Positions 1 through 6,816 of a stretch of 64,000 nucleotides of DNA are shown here, one piece after another. This DNA comes from a virus: the IMG/VR virus record IMGVR_UViG_3300031952_000004, positions 1-64,000 of that record, one strand, 5' to 3'. The notes below the pieces were generated by a model. It did no database searches. It was not told the origin of the DNA and saw nothing but the letters and a program-made list of their open reading frames with translations. Numbering within the stretch: position 1 is the first letter of the stretch; every line of letters starts with the position of its first letter. The translations under genes were made by a program, and so were the position numbers.

Positions 1-334
1 CTTTATCTGTAGCAATAGATTTTGTTGCTCCTTTTTTATTACAAGTGTAACAAGTTTTATATTTATTATCTTTTAATTCTTTTCCGCAAGCTTCACAAGC
101 AAATCCTGTAGATGTTGTTTCTTTTTTAGGTTCTACTACTGCATTTGCTCCAGTTAATTTTGAAACATAACGACTTACTCCTTTTTTCTCGTAAGTTACA
201 ATTATTTCATCACCTTTACTTAATTTTTCCAAATAAGGAACTACATTATCATTCAAATTATACCAGTTGTCATCCGATAATTTAAATGCTTTATTATCAC
301 CTTTTTTTGCTAATATTTTCCCCTTAATTTCCAT
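1..334 (-). CDS. Zinc-ribbon protein, C-terminus cut by window edge
   Basis: The reading frame starts at the ATG ending at 334, preceded by a strong GGGAGGAA site, and runs off the left edge, so at least 111 residues are present. The first 60 residues look like a small beta-rich domain (MEIKGKILAKKGDNKAF start). A CxxC pair (CEACGKEL) and a second CxxC pair (CYTCNKKG) follow near residues 85-105, which is a four-cysteine zinc ribbon. A nucleic-acid-binding role is plausible but only inferred. It is the most downstream gene of the leftward operon visible here. Confidence 0.75.
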   Translation of the reverse strand, partial: MEIKGKILAKKGDNKAFKLSDDNWYNLNDNVVPYLEKLSKGDEIIVTYEKKGVSRYVSKLTGANAVVEPKKETTSTGFACEACGKELKDNKYKTCYTCNKKGATKSIATDK

Positions 335-336
335 TT

Positions 337-489
337 TTATTCCTCCCTTATACTAATAGTTTTAATAAATTGTGTTTTCATTACTATTTGACGCAATTTT
401 TGATGTGCTTCTTTTTCTGTTTCTGCTTTTATTTCTGCTCTTCTAATAAATAATTCGGTATCCCAATAATCTAATGTAAATATAAACAT
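337..489 (-). CDS. Small hypothetical protein (50 aa)
   Basis: A 50-residue frame starting MFIFTLDYWDTELFIRRAEI. It looks like one beta-strand followed by a charged helix (AETEKEAHQKLRQIV). Its last codons contain the ribosome site of the next gene (GAG GAA TAA), which is typical of coupled translation in this operon. I do not recognise the family. Confidence 0.6.
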   Translation of the reverse strand: MFIFTLDYWDTELFIRRAEIKAETEKEAHQKLRQIVMKTQFIKTISIREE

Positions 490-498
490 TATTTTTCC

Positions 499-651
499 TT
501 ATTTATTTTCTTCTACAAATTTTTTAATTTCTTCGATATTTTCTAAAATCAATCTAGCTTTAGTTAATCCAAAAGCAAAACCAAACTTATCATTTTCATC
601 TTTTTTTAATTTTAATATAGGTTTACCTTGATATTCGCTTCTTTCAATCAT
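499..651 (-). CDS. Small hypothetical protein (50 aa)
   Basis: A 50-residue frame beginning MIERSEYQGKPILKLKKDEN, with AAAGGAGA correctly spaced before the ATG. The C-terminal half is a charged helix (ENIEEIKKFVEENK). It resembles small phage proteins that keep a beta-hairpin plus helix. Function is unknown. Confidence 0.65.
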   Translation of the reverse strand: MIERSEYQGKPILKLKKDENDKFGFAFGLTKARLILENIEEIKKFVEENK

Positions 652-663
652 TTTATTTCTCCT

Positions 664-1398
664 TTATAGATTATATAATTTAGAAAGTTCTTCCCTTATA
701 CTATGATAAGGAAGTTTATTTAAATATAAATTTTTTATAGGCAAATTAGATAATATATCTTTCATGGGTTGTTCTATATGTGGTGGTAATTCTAATAAAT
801 TAACTATTCGTTTCCTCCTTTCAAATTCTATTTCCGTCTTAGGTTTTTCTAAAAGATTATCAGAAATATCTCCTTGTATTTTTTCTAATAATACTTTTTC
901 AGGATTTTTTATAATTTTAAATTTTTTAGTGAGTGGAGAATAAATTTTTACGTTAGGAATACTTACTAACATTTCCCAATCTCTATCCGAAGAAACTAAA
1001 ATAATTTCTTTATCTTTATAAAATCTACTTATCATACTCGCCCAATCGTCTGCTTCTAATCCAAATAATCTACAGAAATTCCAATTAATATTAGGTTCTA
1101 ATTTACTATAAAAATCGTCAAAAGTTTTATATATTTCTTTCCACCAATCTTTATCTTCATAAGTTTCTCTAAATTCTTTTCTTTGAGCTTTATAATTAGT
1201 ATCTTCTATTTTACGCCAAGAACGACCGTAATCGCATGCCATTATTACTCTATCTTCTAAAGTTGTTCCTACTTTTTTTAAAGTAGAAATACACATACGC
1301 ATAAAAGTATAAGTAGCAGGCAATTCGGGTCTATTTCTATAACTAAAAATAGCACGATGTTTCAGAAATCCCTCATCTAAAACCACTATTTTATTCAT
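664..1398 (-). CDS. 5'-3' exonuclease / flap endonuclease (FEN/PIN family)
   Basis: This 244-residue protein has the layout of phage 5'-3' exonucleases such as T4 RNase H. An N-terminal VVLDEG acidic strand is followed by ACDYGRSWRK near residue 54, the GLEADD cluster near 113-118 and SSDRDWEML near 136, which supply the metal-binding acidic residues of FEN/PIN nucleases. Family members remove RNA primers and 5' flaps during lagging-strand synthesis. A helix-hairpin-helix region is not obvious, so the C-terminal half may be divergent. The start at 1398 has AGAGGAAA upstream and its ATG touches the stop of the gene before it. No polymerase is in the window. Confidence 0.85.
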   Translation of the reverse strand: MNKIVVLDEGFLKHRAIFSYRNRPELPATYTFMRMCISTLKKVGTTLEDRVIMACDYGRSWRKIEDTNYKAQRKEFRETYEDKDWWKEIYKTFDDFYSKLEPNINWNFCRLFGLEADDWASMISRFYKDKEIILVSSDRDWEMLVSIPNVKIYSPLTKKFKIIKNPEKVLLEKIQGDISDNLLEKPKTEIEFERRKRIVNLLELPPHIEQPMKDILSNLPIKNLYLNKLPYHSIREELSKLYNL

Positions 1399-1845
1399 TT
1401 ATTTTATTTCCTCTTGAGGCTTAAATTTATAGTCTTGAGACCAATTTTTTAATTGTGTTTGTGCTGTAATAATAATTTTCTCAGAAACCGACACGTAGGC
1501 TTCTAAAATATTTCGTACCCTTCTAATTTGAGATACAGATTCGCTTGCTTCTTTATCGAGAGCAGCAACCGTTAGTTTTTCTCCTTTGCTTTCTATTTCT
1601 CTTTTTTTCTCTACAAAGTAATGTAATTCTTCGTTCTCTTTATGAGCGATAGATAAAGAATACAAAGGTTCAAGTGTTCCATAAGCACCTGTTGCTTGAT
1701 TTAATATTTCTTTATATTGGTCTATAGTAGAAACAACTCCTTGTAAAAGTTGTTGAGAAATATCGTCTAATAAATTAAAAATATCTTTATAATCTTCTAA
1801 TAATTTATTTAATCCTTCTACGTTATCGAAATAGTTAAATTTCAT
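1399..1845 (-). CDS. Hypothetical helical protein
   Basis: I chose MKFNYFDNVEG at 1845 (148 residues) over a start six codons upstream because AGGAGG lies eight bases before it. The protein is almost entirely charged and amphipathic helix, with coiled-coil-like stretches at residues 10-75 and 80-135 and no cysteines. It follows a 70-residue protein with an 11-base overlap and precedes the exonuclease, so the three are probably translated together. A structural or accessory replication role would be guesswork. Confidence 0.75.
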   Translation of the reverse strand: MKFNYFDNVEGLNKLLEDYKDIFNLLDDISQQLLQGVVSTIDQYKEILNQATGAYGTLEPLYSLSIAHKENEELHYFVEKKREIESKGEKLTVAALDKEASESVSQIRRVRNILEAYVSVSEKIIITAQTQLKNWSQDYKFKPQEEIK

Positions 1846-2047
1846 TTTCTTCGTCCTCCTCAATATTTAATCCTGTAAAAATTGTATAACTATAAAGTAA
1901 TAAAGTACTAGCAAATTCATTAAGATAATTTTTATCTTCTTTTTTAGAATAATATATTATTATTTTTCCTAAACTCTGTAATATTTGAGTTAAAGTTTGT
2001 TCGTAATTATCTAAATCATCTATTACAGAAACTAACCTCTCTTGCAT
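1835..2047 (-). CDS. Small helical hypothetical protein (70 aa)
   Basis: A 70-residue, mostly helical, acidic-tailed protein (MQERLVSVIDDLDNYEQTLT start, EEDEENEI end). GAGGTG precedes the ATG. Its 3' end overlaps the next start by 11 bases. No family recognised. Confidence 0.7.
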   Translation of the reverse strand: MQERLVSVIDDLDNYEQTLTQILQSLGKIIIYYSKKEDKNYLNEFASTLLLYSYTIFTGLNIEEDEENEI

Positions 2048-2337
2048 TTCTTCACCTCATTAAGTTTATTTCTTATTGCTTTAATTTCTTTATGCCAATA
2101 GCATTTATCAATCTTAATATTTTTTTCTTGTAATTTAATAATATTCAATCCATCTCCCCAATATTTAAAATGATTAAGCCTGTATAATTCCTCTTTGGCA
2201 TAACGTAATCTTGCTTTGAATATTTTTGTTTTATCTTTATCAATCCTACCACAACAATTACATCCTACGCATATTTCTCCATAAGACCAGCCAGTCGCAT
2301 AACAGTTTTTCATAATTCCATAATCTATATTATTCAT
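2032..2337 (-). CDS. Cysteine-rich small phage protein
   Basis: The start MNNIDYGIMKNCYATGWSYG at 2337 is chosen because AAGGAGAG sits right before it; the open frame continues upstream without a better site. A tight CVGCNCCGR cluster is followed by a basic helix (IFKARLRYAKEELYRLNHF). I recognise this start (NNIDYG..KNCYATGWSYGEICVGCNCCGR) as a small protein recurring in environmental phage genomes, function unknown. The cysteines suggest a metal site. Confidence 0.75.
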   Translation of the reverse strand: MNNIDYGIMKNCYATGWSYGEICVGCNCCGRIDKDKTKIFKARLRYAKEELYRLNHFKYWGDGLNIIKLQEKNIKIDKCYWHKEIKAIRNKLNEVKKCKRG

Positions 2338-2353
2338 ACTCTCCTTCAGTCCT

Positions 2354-2737
2354 TTAGTTTTCCTTTCGCAAATAGAGCCATATTTCTCCCAATGCATCAC
2401 AAAGATTATTACTATAGCTAAATGTTTGTAATGCCATTTTATCTACATTATGTCCTACCTGATACCTTACACTATCATTTTCAGGATATTGTTTTATGCT
2501 AACTTCTCTTGGTAACTCCTCTAAAATCTCTGTGGCGAGAGGGGCAGGGTATAGAACCTTGAAATCTACATAGTTTTTAGATAATTCTTTTCTGGAAAAT
2601 ATATCTATGTAGGCAGTCCAAGATTTTGTATTCTCGTGATAATTGCTCCCTTCACAATACCAAAATTCCGTTTCCTTTTTCCACCCTGATTCCTTCAACT
2701 GCTTGGCTATCTCTAAACTTACACAATGCTTATCCAT
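2354..2737 (-). CDS. Conserved phage hypothetical protein (127 aa)
   Basis: The start MDKHCVSLEIAKQLKESGWK and the later PAPLATEILEELP are hallmarks of a hypothetical protein common in phages and prophages. The pattern is an N-terminal helix, then an aromatic-rich region (residues 20-55), then mixed alpha/beta. Its ATG overlaps the stop of the 35-residue gene before it. No biochemical role is known to me. Confidence 0.8.
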   Translation of the reverse strand: MDKHCVSLEIAKQLKESGWKKETEFWYCEGSNYHENTKSWTAYIDIFSRKELSKNYVDFKVLYPAPLATEILEELPREVSIKQYPENDSVRYQVGHNVDKMALQTFSYSNNLCDALGEIWLYLRKEN

Positions 2738-2845
2738 TTAGTTTTCCTTTCGTGGGGTTATTAAGACCTCAAAACTTGAAATATGTATTCTTACCACTTT
2801 TATATCTGGCTTAATATCCATTATATATTTCAATCTCTCTTGCAT
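2738..2845 (-). CDS. Short ORF (35 aa) after the heptad-repeat gene
   Basis: A 35-residue frame starting MQERLKYIMDIKPDIKVVRI, preceded by GCGGGGGTTAAAAT. The same frame stays open far upstream through the repeat of the preceding gene, but that extension is a by-product of the 21-base repeat. I therefore call only the short form. Confidence 0.4.
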   Translation of the reverse strand: MQERLKYIMDIKPDIKVVRIHISSFEVLITPRKEN

Positions 2846-2849
2846 TATT

Positions 2850-3320
2850 TTAACCCCCGCTCTTAAAATTAATACACCCATTCTGATATTCAGAACACCC
2901 ACACCATTTCTTATGCCAGATTTCTTGGCCTTCCTTACACCACTCAGCGCATGCCTTATTCCACTCAGCCCATGTCCTATCCCACTCAGCGCATGCCTTA
3001 TCCAGCTCAGCGCATGCCTTACGCCGCTCAGCGCATGCCTTATCCCACTCAGCGTCTGCCTTACACCACTCAGCGTATGCCTTATCCCGCTCAGTGCATG
3101 TCTTATCCCGCTCAGCCCATGTCCTACGCCAAGCAATCGGTAACTCTTCTATTGCTTCTTTTGGTAAGAGCTTAAACAATCGCAATCTTATTTCTTGTTC
3201 ATTCTGGGGTTTATCTCTTTTTATCGCTTCTACTCTCTCGTCATAATTATAACAATGCTCAATCAAAATATTATGATGACAATGAATAGAAAGACCTGAT
3301 TTAATTATACTCTCTTGCAT
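2850..3320 (-). CDS. Heptad-repeat coiled-coil phage protein
   Basis: This 156-residue protein begins MQESIIKSGLSIHCHHNILI, a start I recognise from many phages where it is followed by tandem A-E-W-D-K-A-C heptads, as here. Residues about 64-130 are roughly nine consecutive seven-residue units (AEWDKAC, AELDKAC, AEWCKEG and so on) that should form a coiled coil with a cysteine at one heptad position. The tail has HKKWCGCSEYQNG, typical of the family. AGGAG precedes the ATG. At DNA level the repeats form a 21-base minisatellite that opens false frames on both strands. Function unknown. Confidence 0.8.
   Translation of the reverse strand: MQESIIKSGLSIHCHHNILIEHCYNYDERVEAIKRDKPQNEQEIRLRLFKLLPKEAIEELPIAWRRTWAERDKTCTERDKAYAEWCKADAEWDKACAERRKACAELDKACAEWDRTWAEWNKACAEWCKEGQEIWHKKWCGCSEYQNGCINFKSGG
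2941..3129 (-). repeat. 21-bp minisatellite, about nine units
   Basis: Nine tandem 21-base units of the type CACTCAGCGCATGCCTTATC (plus strand) encode the heptads of the 2850-3320 protein. Units differ at a few positions (CAGCGC/CAGCCC, CATGCC/CATGTC). The unit is GC-rich compared with its surroundings. Confidence 0.9.
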
Positions 3321-3409
3321 TTATCGCACTCCTTTTCTAAAAATTCTATCATCTTATGCATAGCTATCTTTGGAGAATATCTATATCTTTTATTTAATTT
3401 ATTCTTCAT
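3305..3409 (-). CDS. Possible micro-ORF (34 aa)
   Basis: A 34-residue basic frame (MKNKLNKRYRYSPKIAMHKM start, KECDKCKRV end) that overlaps the start of the heptad-repeat gene by 16 bases. Its ribosome site is weak. It may only be the spacer that carries the AGGAG of the next gene. Confidence 0.3.
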   Translation of the reverse strand: MKNKLNKRYRYSPKIAMHKMIEFLEKECDKCKRV

Positions 3410-3542
3410 TTAATTCTTTAATAAGTTGTTGAATATCTTCATCAGTTAAATTAGAATCATTTATATCACCATCTGGATATTTAGATAAAGAAGGATAAAC
3501 AATCCAAAATAACCATTCTCTAATAATTTTTATTTTATCCAT
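3399..3542 (-). CDS. Small acidic hypothetical protein (47 aa)
   Basis: MDKIKIIREWLFWIVYPSLS start with an acidic C-terminal helix (DEDIQQLIKELNEE). The ATG follows AGGTAGGAT. Size and spacing fit the neighbouring small genes. Function unknown. Confidence 0.6.
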   Translation of the reverse strand: MDKIKIIREWLFWIVYPSLSKYPDGDINDSNLTDEDIQQLIKELNEE

Positions 3543-3543
3543 T

Positions 3544-3702
3544 TTATAATCCTACCTGTAATCTTTCTTCTATTCCAATTTCTTCCTTACCAAGATTTCT
3601 TCTCATATCATCAATACACTCTTCACAAGGTAAATCTGGTTCTGGAGTACAATCTCTTTCGTATTCTTTATTACAAATAGGACAAGTATGAATTAATCTC
3701 AT
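3544..3702 (-). CDS. Small zinc-ribbon protein (52 aa)
   Basis: MRLIHTCPICNKEYERDC start: one CxxC at residues 7-10 and a second CEEC near 26-29 make a four-cysteine zinc ribbon. AAAGGAC precedes the ATG. It ends directly before the next gene. Confidence 0.65.
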   Translation of the reverse strand: MRLIHTCPICNKEYERDCTPEPDLPCEECIDDMRRNLGKEEIGIEERLQVGL

Positions 3703-3857
3703 ATTAGTCCTTTGAGTTTTCTATCAAGATTTTTAGCATCGCTTAATGCTTTTTTGCTTGTTTTTCTATTTTTATCTGTATAATGATTTTCTTTACAGAC
3801 ACCTATCCAATATTTACCTATTTTTAAAGCACAAAAACCTCTTAAAACTTTTATCAT
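3699..3857 (-). CDS. Small basic hypothetical protein (52 aa)
   Basis: MIKVLRGFCALKIGKYWIGV start followed by a lysine-rich tail (KNRKTSKKALSDAKNLDRKL). Four-base ATGA-type overlap with the next gene; AAAGGAC upstream. Possibly nucleic-acid binding by charge alone. Confidence 0.6.
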   Translation of the reverse strand: MIKVLRGFCALKIGKYWIGVCKENHYTDKNRKTSKKALSDAKNLDRKLKGLI

Positions 3858-3872
3858 TCTTAGTCCTTTGGG

Positions 3873-4361
3873 TTAATCCCAGAGATTGAAATAAAATTTC
3901 TTAAAATAATCAAATGCTCTCTCTAATTCATACATATAACCTTCTGATAATTTTTTATTTTTTAAAACTTTCATTTCGAATAATTCGGGTACTAATTCGA
4001 ATCCTCTAATAATTATATCTAATATTGTTTTCCATTCTTTCTTTGCTAATTTATCTTTTTGTTTTTGTGTTAATTTATTATTGATTCTATATTTTTCATA
4101 AATATCACTAGGACAACCATGATGTACTTTTTTTAAATGTTTAATTCCTTCTGTAATGACTTTAGCTAAATAAATATCAAAATCCCAAGTATCTTCGTTT
4201 GACCAACCTCTAAATCCTCGTTGTATAAATGATTTTATTTTTAAGGGTCTATCATATAACCAATTATACCAAATATAAAATCCATAGTATCTAATGTCAT
4301 CTAACCATGTTCTTTTTGAAATATTTTTAATAAATTTAGGTGTAACTAATTCAGTTTTCAT
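3873..4361 (-). CDS. Conserved phage hypothetical protein (162 aa)
   Basis: A helical protein with the aromatic core RGFRGWSNEDTWDFDIYLAK and HLKKVHHGCPSD, a pattern I have seen in phage proteins of about this size with no assigned function. No signal peptide or membrane segment is visible. Its start overlaps the end of the membrane protein before it by 11 bases, suggesting coupled translation. Confidence 0.75.
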   Translation of the reverse strand: MKTELVTPKFIKNISKRTWLDDIRYYGFYIWYNWLYDRPLKIKSFIQRGFRGWSNEDTWDFDIYLAKVITEGIKHLKKVHHGCPSDIYEKYRINNKLTQKQKDKLAKKEWKTILDIIIRGFELVPELFEMKVLKNKKLSEGYMYELERAFDYFKKFYFNLWD

Positions 4362-4536
4362 TTTTTAATTGTTTTATAATTTCTTCATGTAATAATTCAG
4401 ATGCTTGTCCTCTAATTTCATTATCTATTACTTTTTCTAAATTTTTACATAGATAATAAGTCGTTATTTTTGTTATTAAATAAAGACATAGAAAATAAAT
4501 ACAAATTCCTAATATAATTTTAATGATTATTTTCAT
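4351..4536 (-). CDS. Small membrane protein (61 aa)
   Basis: One transmembrane helix at about residues 3-26 (IIIKIILGICIYFLCLYLIT) with a charged C-terminal helix, probably cytoplasmic. AAAGGAGA precedes the ATG, which overlaps the stop of the diphosphohydrolase gene. Could be a superinfection or envelope-modifying peptide, but this is inference. Confidence 0.7.
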   Translation of the reverse strand: MKIIIKIILGICIYFLCLYLITKITTYYLCKNLEKVIDNEIRGQASELLHEEIIKQLKNEN

Positions 4537-4907
4537 TTTTCTCCTTTAAAATAATTGGGTAAATCGCTTAATTCTTTTGGAAGTAATCCTCTTTCGATTA
4601 ATTCTTCTGTATGTATCATTGCTCCAACATTCCAAATCGCAGCAGCTAAATGGTCTTCATCTCTTTGTCCTTCTAAATGTTTATAAAGATGCCTAACTGC
4701 ACTATCAAAATAACGAGATAATGGTTGTCCTTTTTCCCAATTTCTATCACCATACTTAACTGCTCCATTTTCAAAGTGTTTGGCTAATCTCTGAAGCATA
4801 AGAGGGCTGATTAAATCATAACGACCTTTGCCAATGTTCGTATCTCTTACACTGCCCGTTTTAAATTCTTGTCTTTTTCCTGAATCTTTTACTTTATCGT
4901 ATTTCAT
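4533..4907 (-). CDS. MazG-like dATP/dGTP diphosphohydrolase (DUF5664 type)
   Basis: The 124-residue protein has the conserved blocks KGRYDLISP, ENGAVKYGDRNWEKGQ, DSAVRHLYKHLEG and DEDHLAAAIWNVGAM of the phage dATP/dGTP diphosphohydrolase family, an all-alpha MazG-like fold whose acidic E/D residues bind magnesium. Members hydrolyse purine dNTPs to dNMPs. One branch (MazZ) supports genomes carrying 2-aminoadenine, but no PurZ or DatZ is seen here, so I do not infer base modification. It clusters with a nucleoside deoxyribosyltransferase-like gene, so nucleotide-pool management is the likely shared theme. Confidence 0.85.
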   Translation of the reverse strand: MKYDKVKDSGKRQEFKTGSVRDTNIGKGRYDLISPLMLQRLAKHFENGAVKYGDRNWEKGQPLSRYFDSAVRHLYKHLEGQRDEDHLAAAIWNVGAMIHTEELIERGLLPKELSDLPNYFKGEK

Positions 4908-5038
4908 TTTTTATTCCTTATTTCTTCAAGAGCTTCTTCACATTGTTCAATTACTATCTTAATACATTCTTTGCAATATTGACCAAAAAAGGTAGTTGAG
5001 GCTGTATTTTTATTTTTACCACAAAATTCGCATTTCAT
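4904..5038 (-). CDS. Small zinc-ribbon protein (44 aa)
   Basis: MKCEFCGKNKNTASTTFFGQ start; CEFC and CKEC pairs form a four-cysteine ribbon, followed by an acidic helix. Stop and next start overlap as ATGA at 4904-4907. GGAG upstream. Confidence 0.65.
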   Translation of the reverse strand: MKCEFCGKNKNTASTTFFGQYCKECIKIVIEQCEEALEEIRNKK

Positions 5039-5051
5039 TATTATTTCTCCA

Positions 5052-5216
5052 TTATTTCCCGAAAGGTTGAATATAAATAAAAATATAAAGTATAACCAAA
5101 GCTAAATTCATTCCAAAACCCAGATTCCAATCTTTTTGAATAATACCAATTATAGTTAATCCTCCAAAAGAAGTAATAGCAATAATCTGCAAAATAAATT
5201 TAATATAGTTAATCAT
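5052..5216 (-). CDS. Two-helix membrane peptide (54 aa)
   Basis: MINYIKFILQIIAITSFGGL start; two hydrophobic helices at about residues 4-25 and 33-50 separated by KDWN. AGAGGA precedes the ATG, which overlaps the end of the intein-bearing gene. The size and two-helix form resemble small holins, but evidence is insufficient. Confidence 0.6.
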   Translation of the reverse strand: MINYIKFILQIIAITSFGGLTIIGIIQKDWNLGFGMNLALVILYIFIYIQPFGK

Positions 5217-6816
5217 TCTTTTTTTCCTCTTTTATTTCGATTTTGGGTTCTTTTCTTTTAAGTTTATATTTCTTATCAATAAATTCTAAATAATCCTTCA
5301 AGCTATTAAATGCTTCTCCACCACTAACCAAAACACCTTGTAATAAACTTTTAGGTAATTCTTTTTTCAATAAATCGGTAATTAAATAAATAGGAATATT
5401 ATGTTCTAATGCTATTCCACATTCAAAAAAACTGCCACAATTATGTACGATAAATCCATTGGCTATAAAATTTCCTGTTGTTGTTACTATATCATATACG
5501 GGTAATCTATAATACTTTTCCGAAGTAACAAAATTTCTCATTTTATCAATAGTAACTGTTAATTTTTTTCTTTTATATTCTAACTGACTGGGAATTTCAG
5601 CAAAATATAATTTACTTAAACAAATACATACCTCTCTATGAGAATTAACTTTTCTATTTTTTATAAATGAATCTCGTAATTTTCTTATATTCTTAGAATA
5701 ATGTAAATCTAATTCATTACAATATTTTTCAAATATTGCTATTTGTTCTTCATGAATAATGCTCTGAGTATAACGAATAGATTCTTTTTCATAATATCCA
5801 TCGGCATCGATTGCTCCAGCAATCCAACCCTGCTTAAATGAAATAATATTATCGTGAAGATGTTTCCATTCTTTTAATATTTCGTAATCTCGAATAGAAT
5901 AAGTAGCTACTTCAAAATATATATTATTGTTTTTTTTCAATATTCTTTTTTTTGGATTAAATTTAAAATATTTTAATAAATTATATATTTTATCTATCTC
6001 AATCTCTTTATCACTTAATGCAGAAACTCGATGTGCTACTTTAGATTCCCAGAAATTACCATCGTGTTGTAAATATCCCACCAACCATCCCTTTAAAAAT
6101 AAATCATTTTGATAAGCAAATGGCAAACTAAAAACTTCATTTATATCAGAAATAGATTCATATTTACTTCCATGTTTTTTATTTGGTGATAAAAATTTGT
6201 GTTCGGGAGTTGTTATTATTTGATTGTCAAAAGAATCTTTTGTTAATAAAGTATTTTTTTTGCCTTTATAATATTTCTCCATAACAATTGATGTAATTAA
6301 TTTAGATACTCCATTTATTTTAATTATTCCCTTTATTTTATCCCCTATTTCAATTTCTCGAATTGATTTAGATGTCAAATCATCCATAAGAATTTGACTA
6401 TTTTCTTCAATACAAGGTTTATCTCCTTTACTATAAGTAAAAGTTAACCAATTAGACATAGTTACATAATCAATATCTCCTGGAATATGTACTAATTCTT
6501 CTTTTCCATCTATATATTGTTTACCTTTCCAAATCTCTTTGGCTTTTTCTTTGAATAATTCCCAATTACCAGAAGCTACCCAGCCAGACATTTTTTCTTT
6601 TATTTCTCCTGTTCTTAAACCTGTTTTTGATGTTTCTAATTTTACAGGATTAATCGGATATACATTTCTCAATAATAATTCTTTTTCTACAATTTCTCGT
6701 TTTTCTGTGCCGTCGTCTTTTTCGACACAAATTTCCATAGAACCAATAAGATATGTAATATATCTATACTGTTCTTCTATTTGTTCTGGAAGTGGATAAC
6801 CTCTATTTTCTTCCAT
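5209..6816 (-). CDS. Nucleoside 2-deoxyribosyltransferase-like protein interrupted by an intein
   Basis: The 535-residue precursor has an N-extein (1-134), an intein (135-459) and a C-extein (460-535). Joined exteins would give a 210-residue protein with YLIGSME near the N-terminus, PGDIDYVTMSNWL, and the junction motif GDKP-CGSFFECG followed by HNIPIYLITD. This is the layout of phage nucleoside 2-deoxyribosyltransferase-like proteins, where the G-S/T-x-x-E region forms the nucleobase/nucleophile site. Splicing is therefore needed to restore the active site. Next to the dNTP diphosphohydrolase gene, a role in nucleotide salvage is plausible. Residue Cys460 is the +1 nucleophile. Confidence 0.8.
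   Translation of the reverse strand: MEENRGYPLPEQIEEQYRYITYLIGSMEICVEKDDGTEKREIVEKELLLRNVYPINPVKLETSKTGLRTGEIKEKMSGWVASGNWELFKEKAKEIWKGKQYIDGKEELVHIPGDIDYVTMSNWLTFTYSKGDKPCIEENSQILMDDLTSKSIREIEIGDKIKGIIKINGVSKLITSIVMEKYYKGKKNTLLTKDSFDNQIITTPEHKFLSPNKKHGSKYESISDINEVFSLPFAYQNDLFLKGWLVGYLQHDGNFWESKVAHRVSALSDKEIEIDKIYNLLKYFKFNPKKRILKKNNNIYFEVATYSIRDYEILKEWKHLHDNIISFKQGWIAGAIDADGYYEKESIRYTQSIIHEEQIAIFEKYCNELDLHYSKNIRKLRDSFIKNRKVNSHREVCICLSKLYFAEIPSQLEYKRKKLTVTIDKMRNFVTSEKYYRLPVYDIVTTTGNFIANGFIVHNCGSFFECGIALEHNIPIYLITDLLKKELPKSLLQGVLVSGGEAFNSLKDYLEFIDKKYKLKRKEPKIEIKEEKKND
5440..6414 (-). mobile_element. Intein with LAGLIDADG homing endonuclease
   Basis: Residues 135-459 of the precursor. The first residue is Cys in CIEENSQILMDD with the block A continuation IREIEIGDKI; block B is TTPEHKFL (T-x-x-H). 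Two LAGLIDADG helices are present (GWLVGYLQHDG near 243 and GWIAGAIDADG near 330), and the end is NGFIVHN followed by Cys+1. All splice residues needed for a class 1 intein are visible. The endonuclease acidic residues (D252 and D339) are retained, so homing is probably active. Confidence 0.93.

Noticed and set aside
2941-3129. CRISPR-like tandem repeats
   Set aside because: Units are contiguous without spacers and encode a regular heptad protein.
2738-3136. 132-codon minus frame through the repeat region (LSGIRHAL repeats)
   Set aside because: It is an alternative frame of the 21-base repeat; only its last 35 codons have a plausible start and site.
2913-3175. Two plus-strand frames with PLSACLI and YPTQRMP repeats
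   Set aside because: Also produced by the minisatellite on the opposite strand; no ribosome site, and the minus-strand protein matches a known phage family.
4533-4907. Evidence for a 2-aminoadenine (Z) genome
   Set aside because: The MazG-like protein belongs to a family that includes MazZ, but no PurZ or DatZ gene is present in the window, and most family members are unrelated to Z-DNA.
5927-6799. Plus-strand frames opposite the intein gene
   Set aside because: Shadows of the minus-strand gene; low-complexity composition and no sites.
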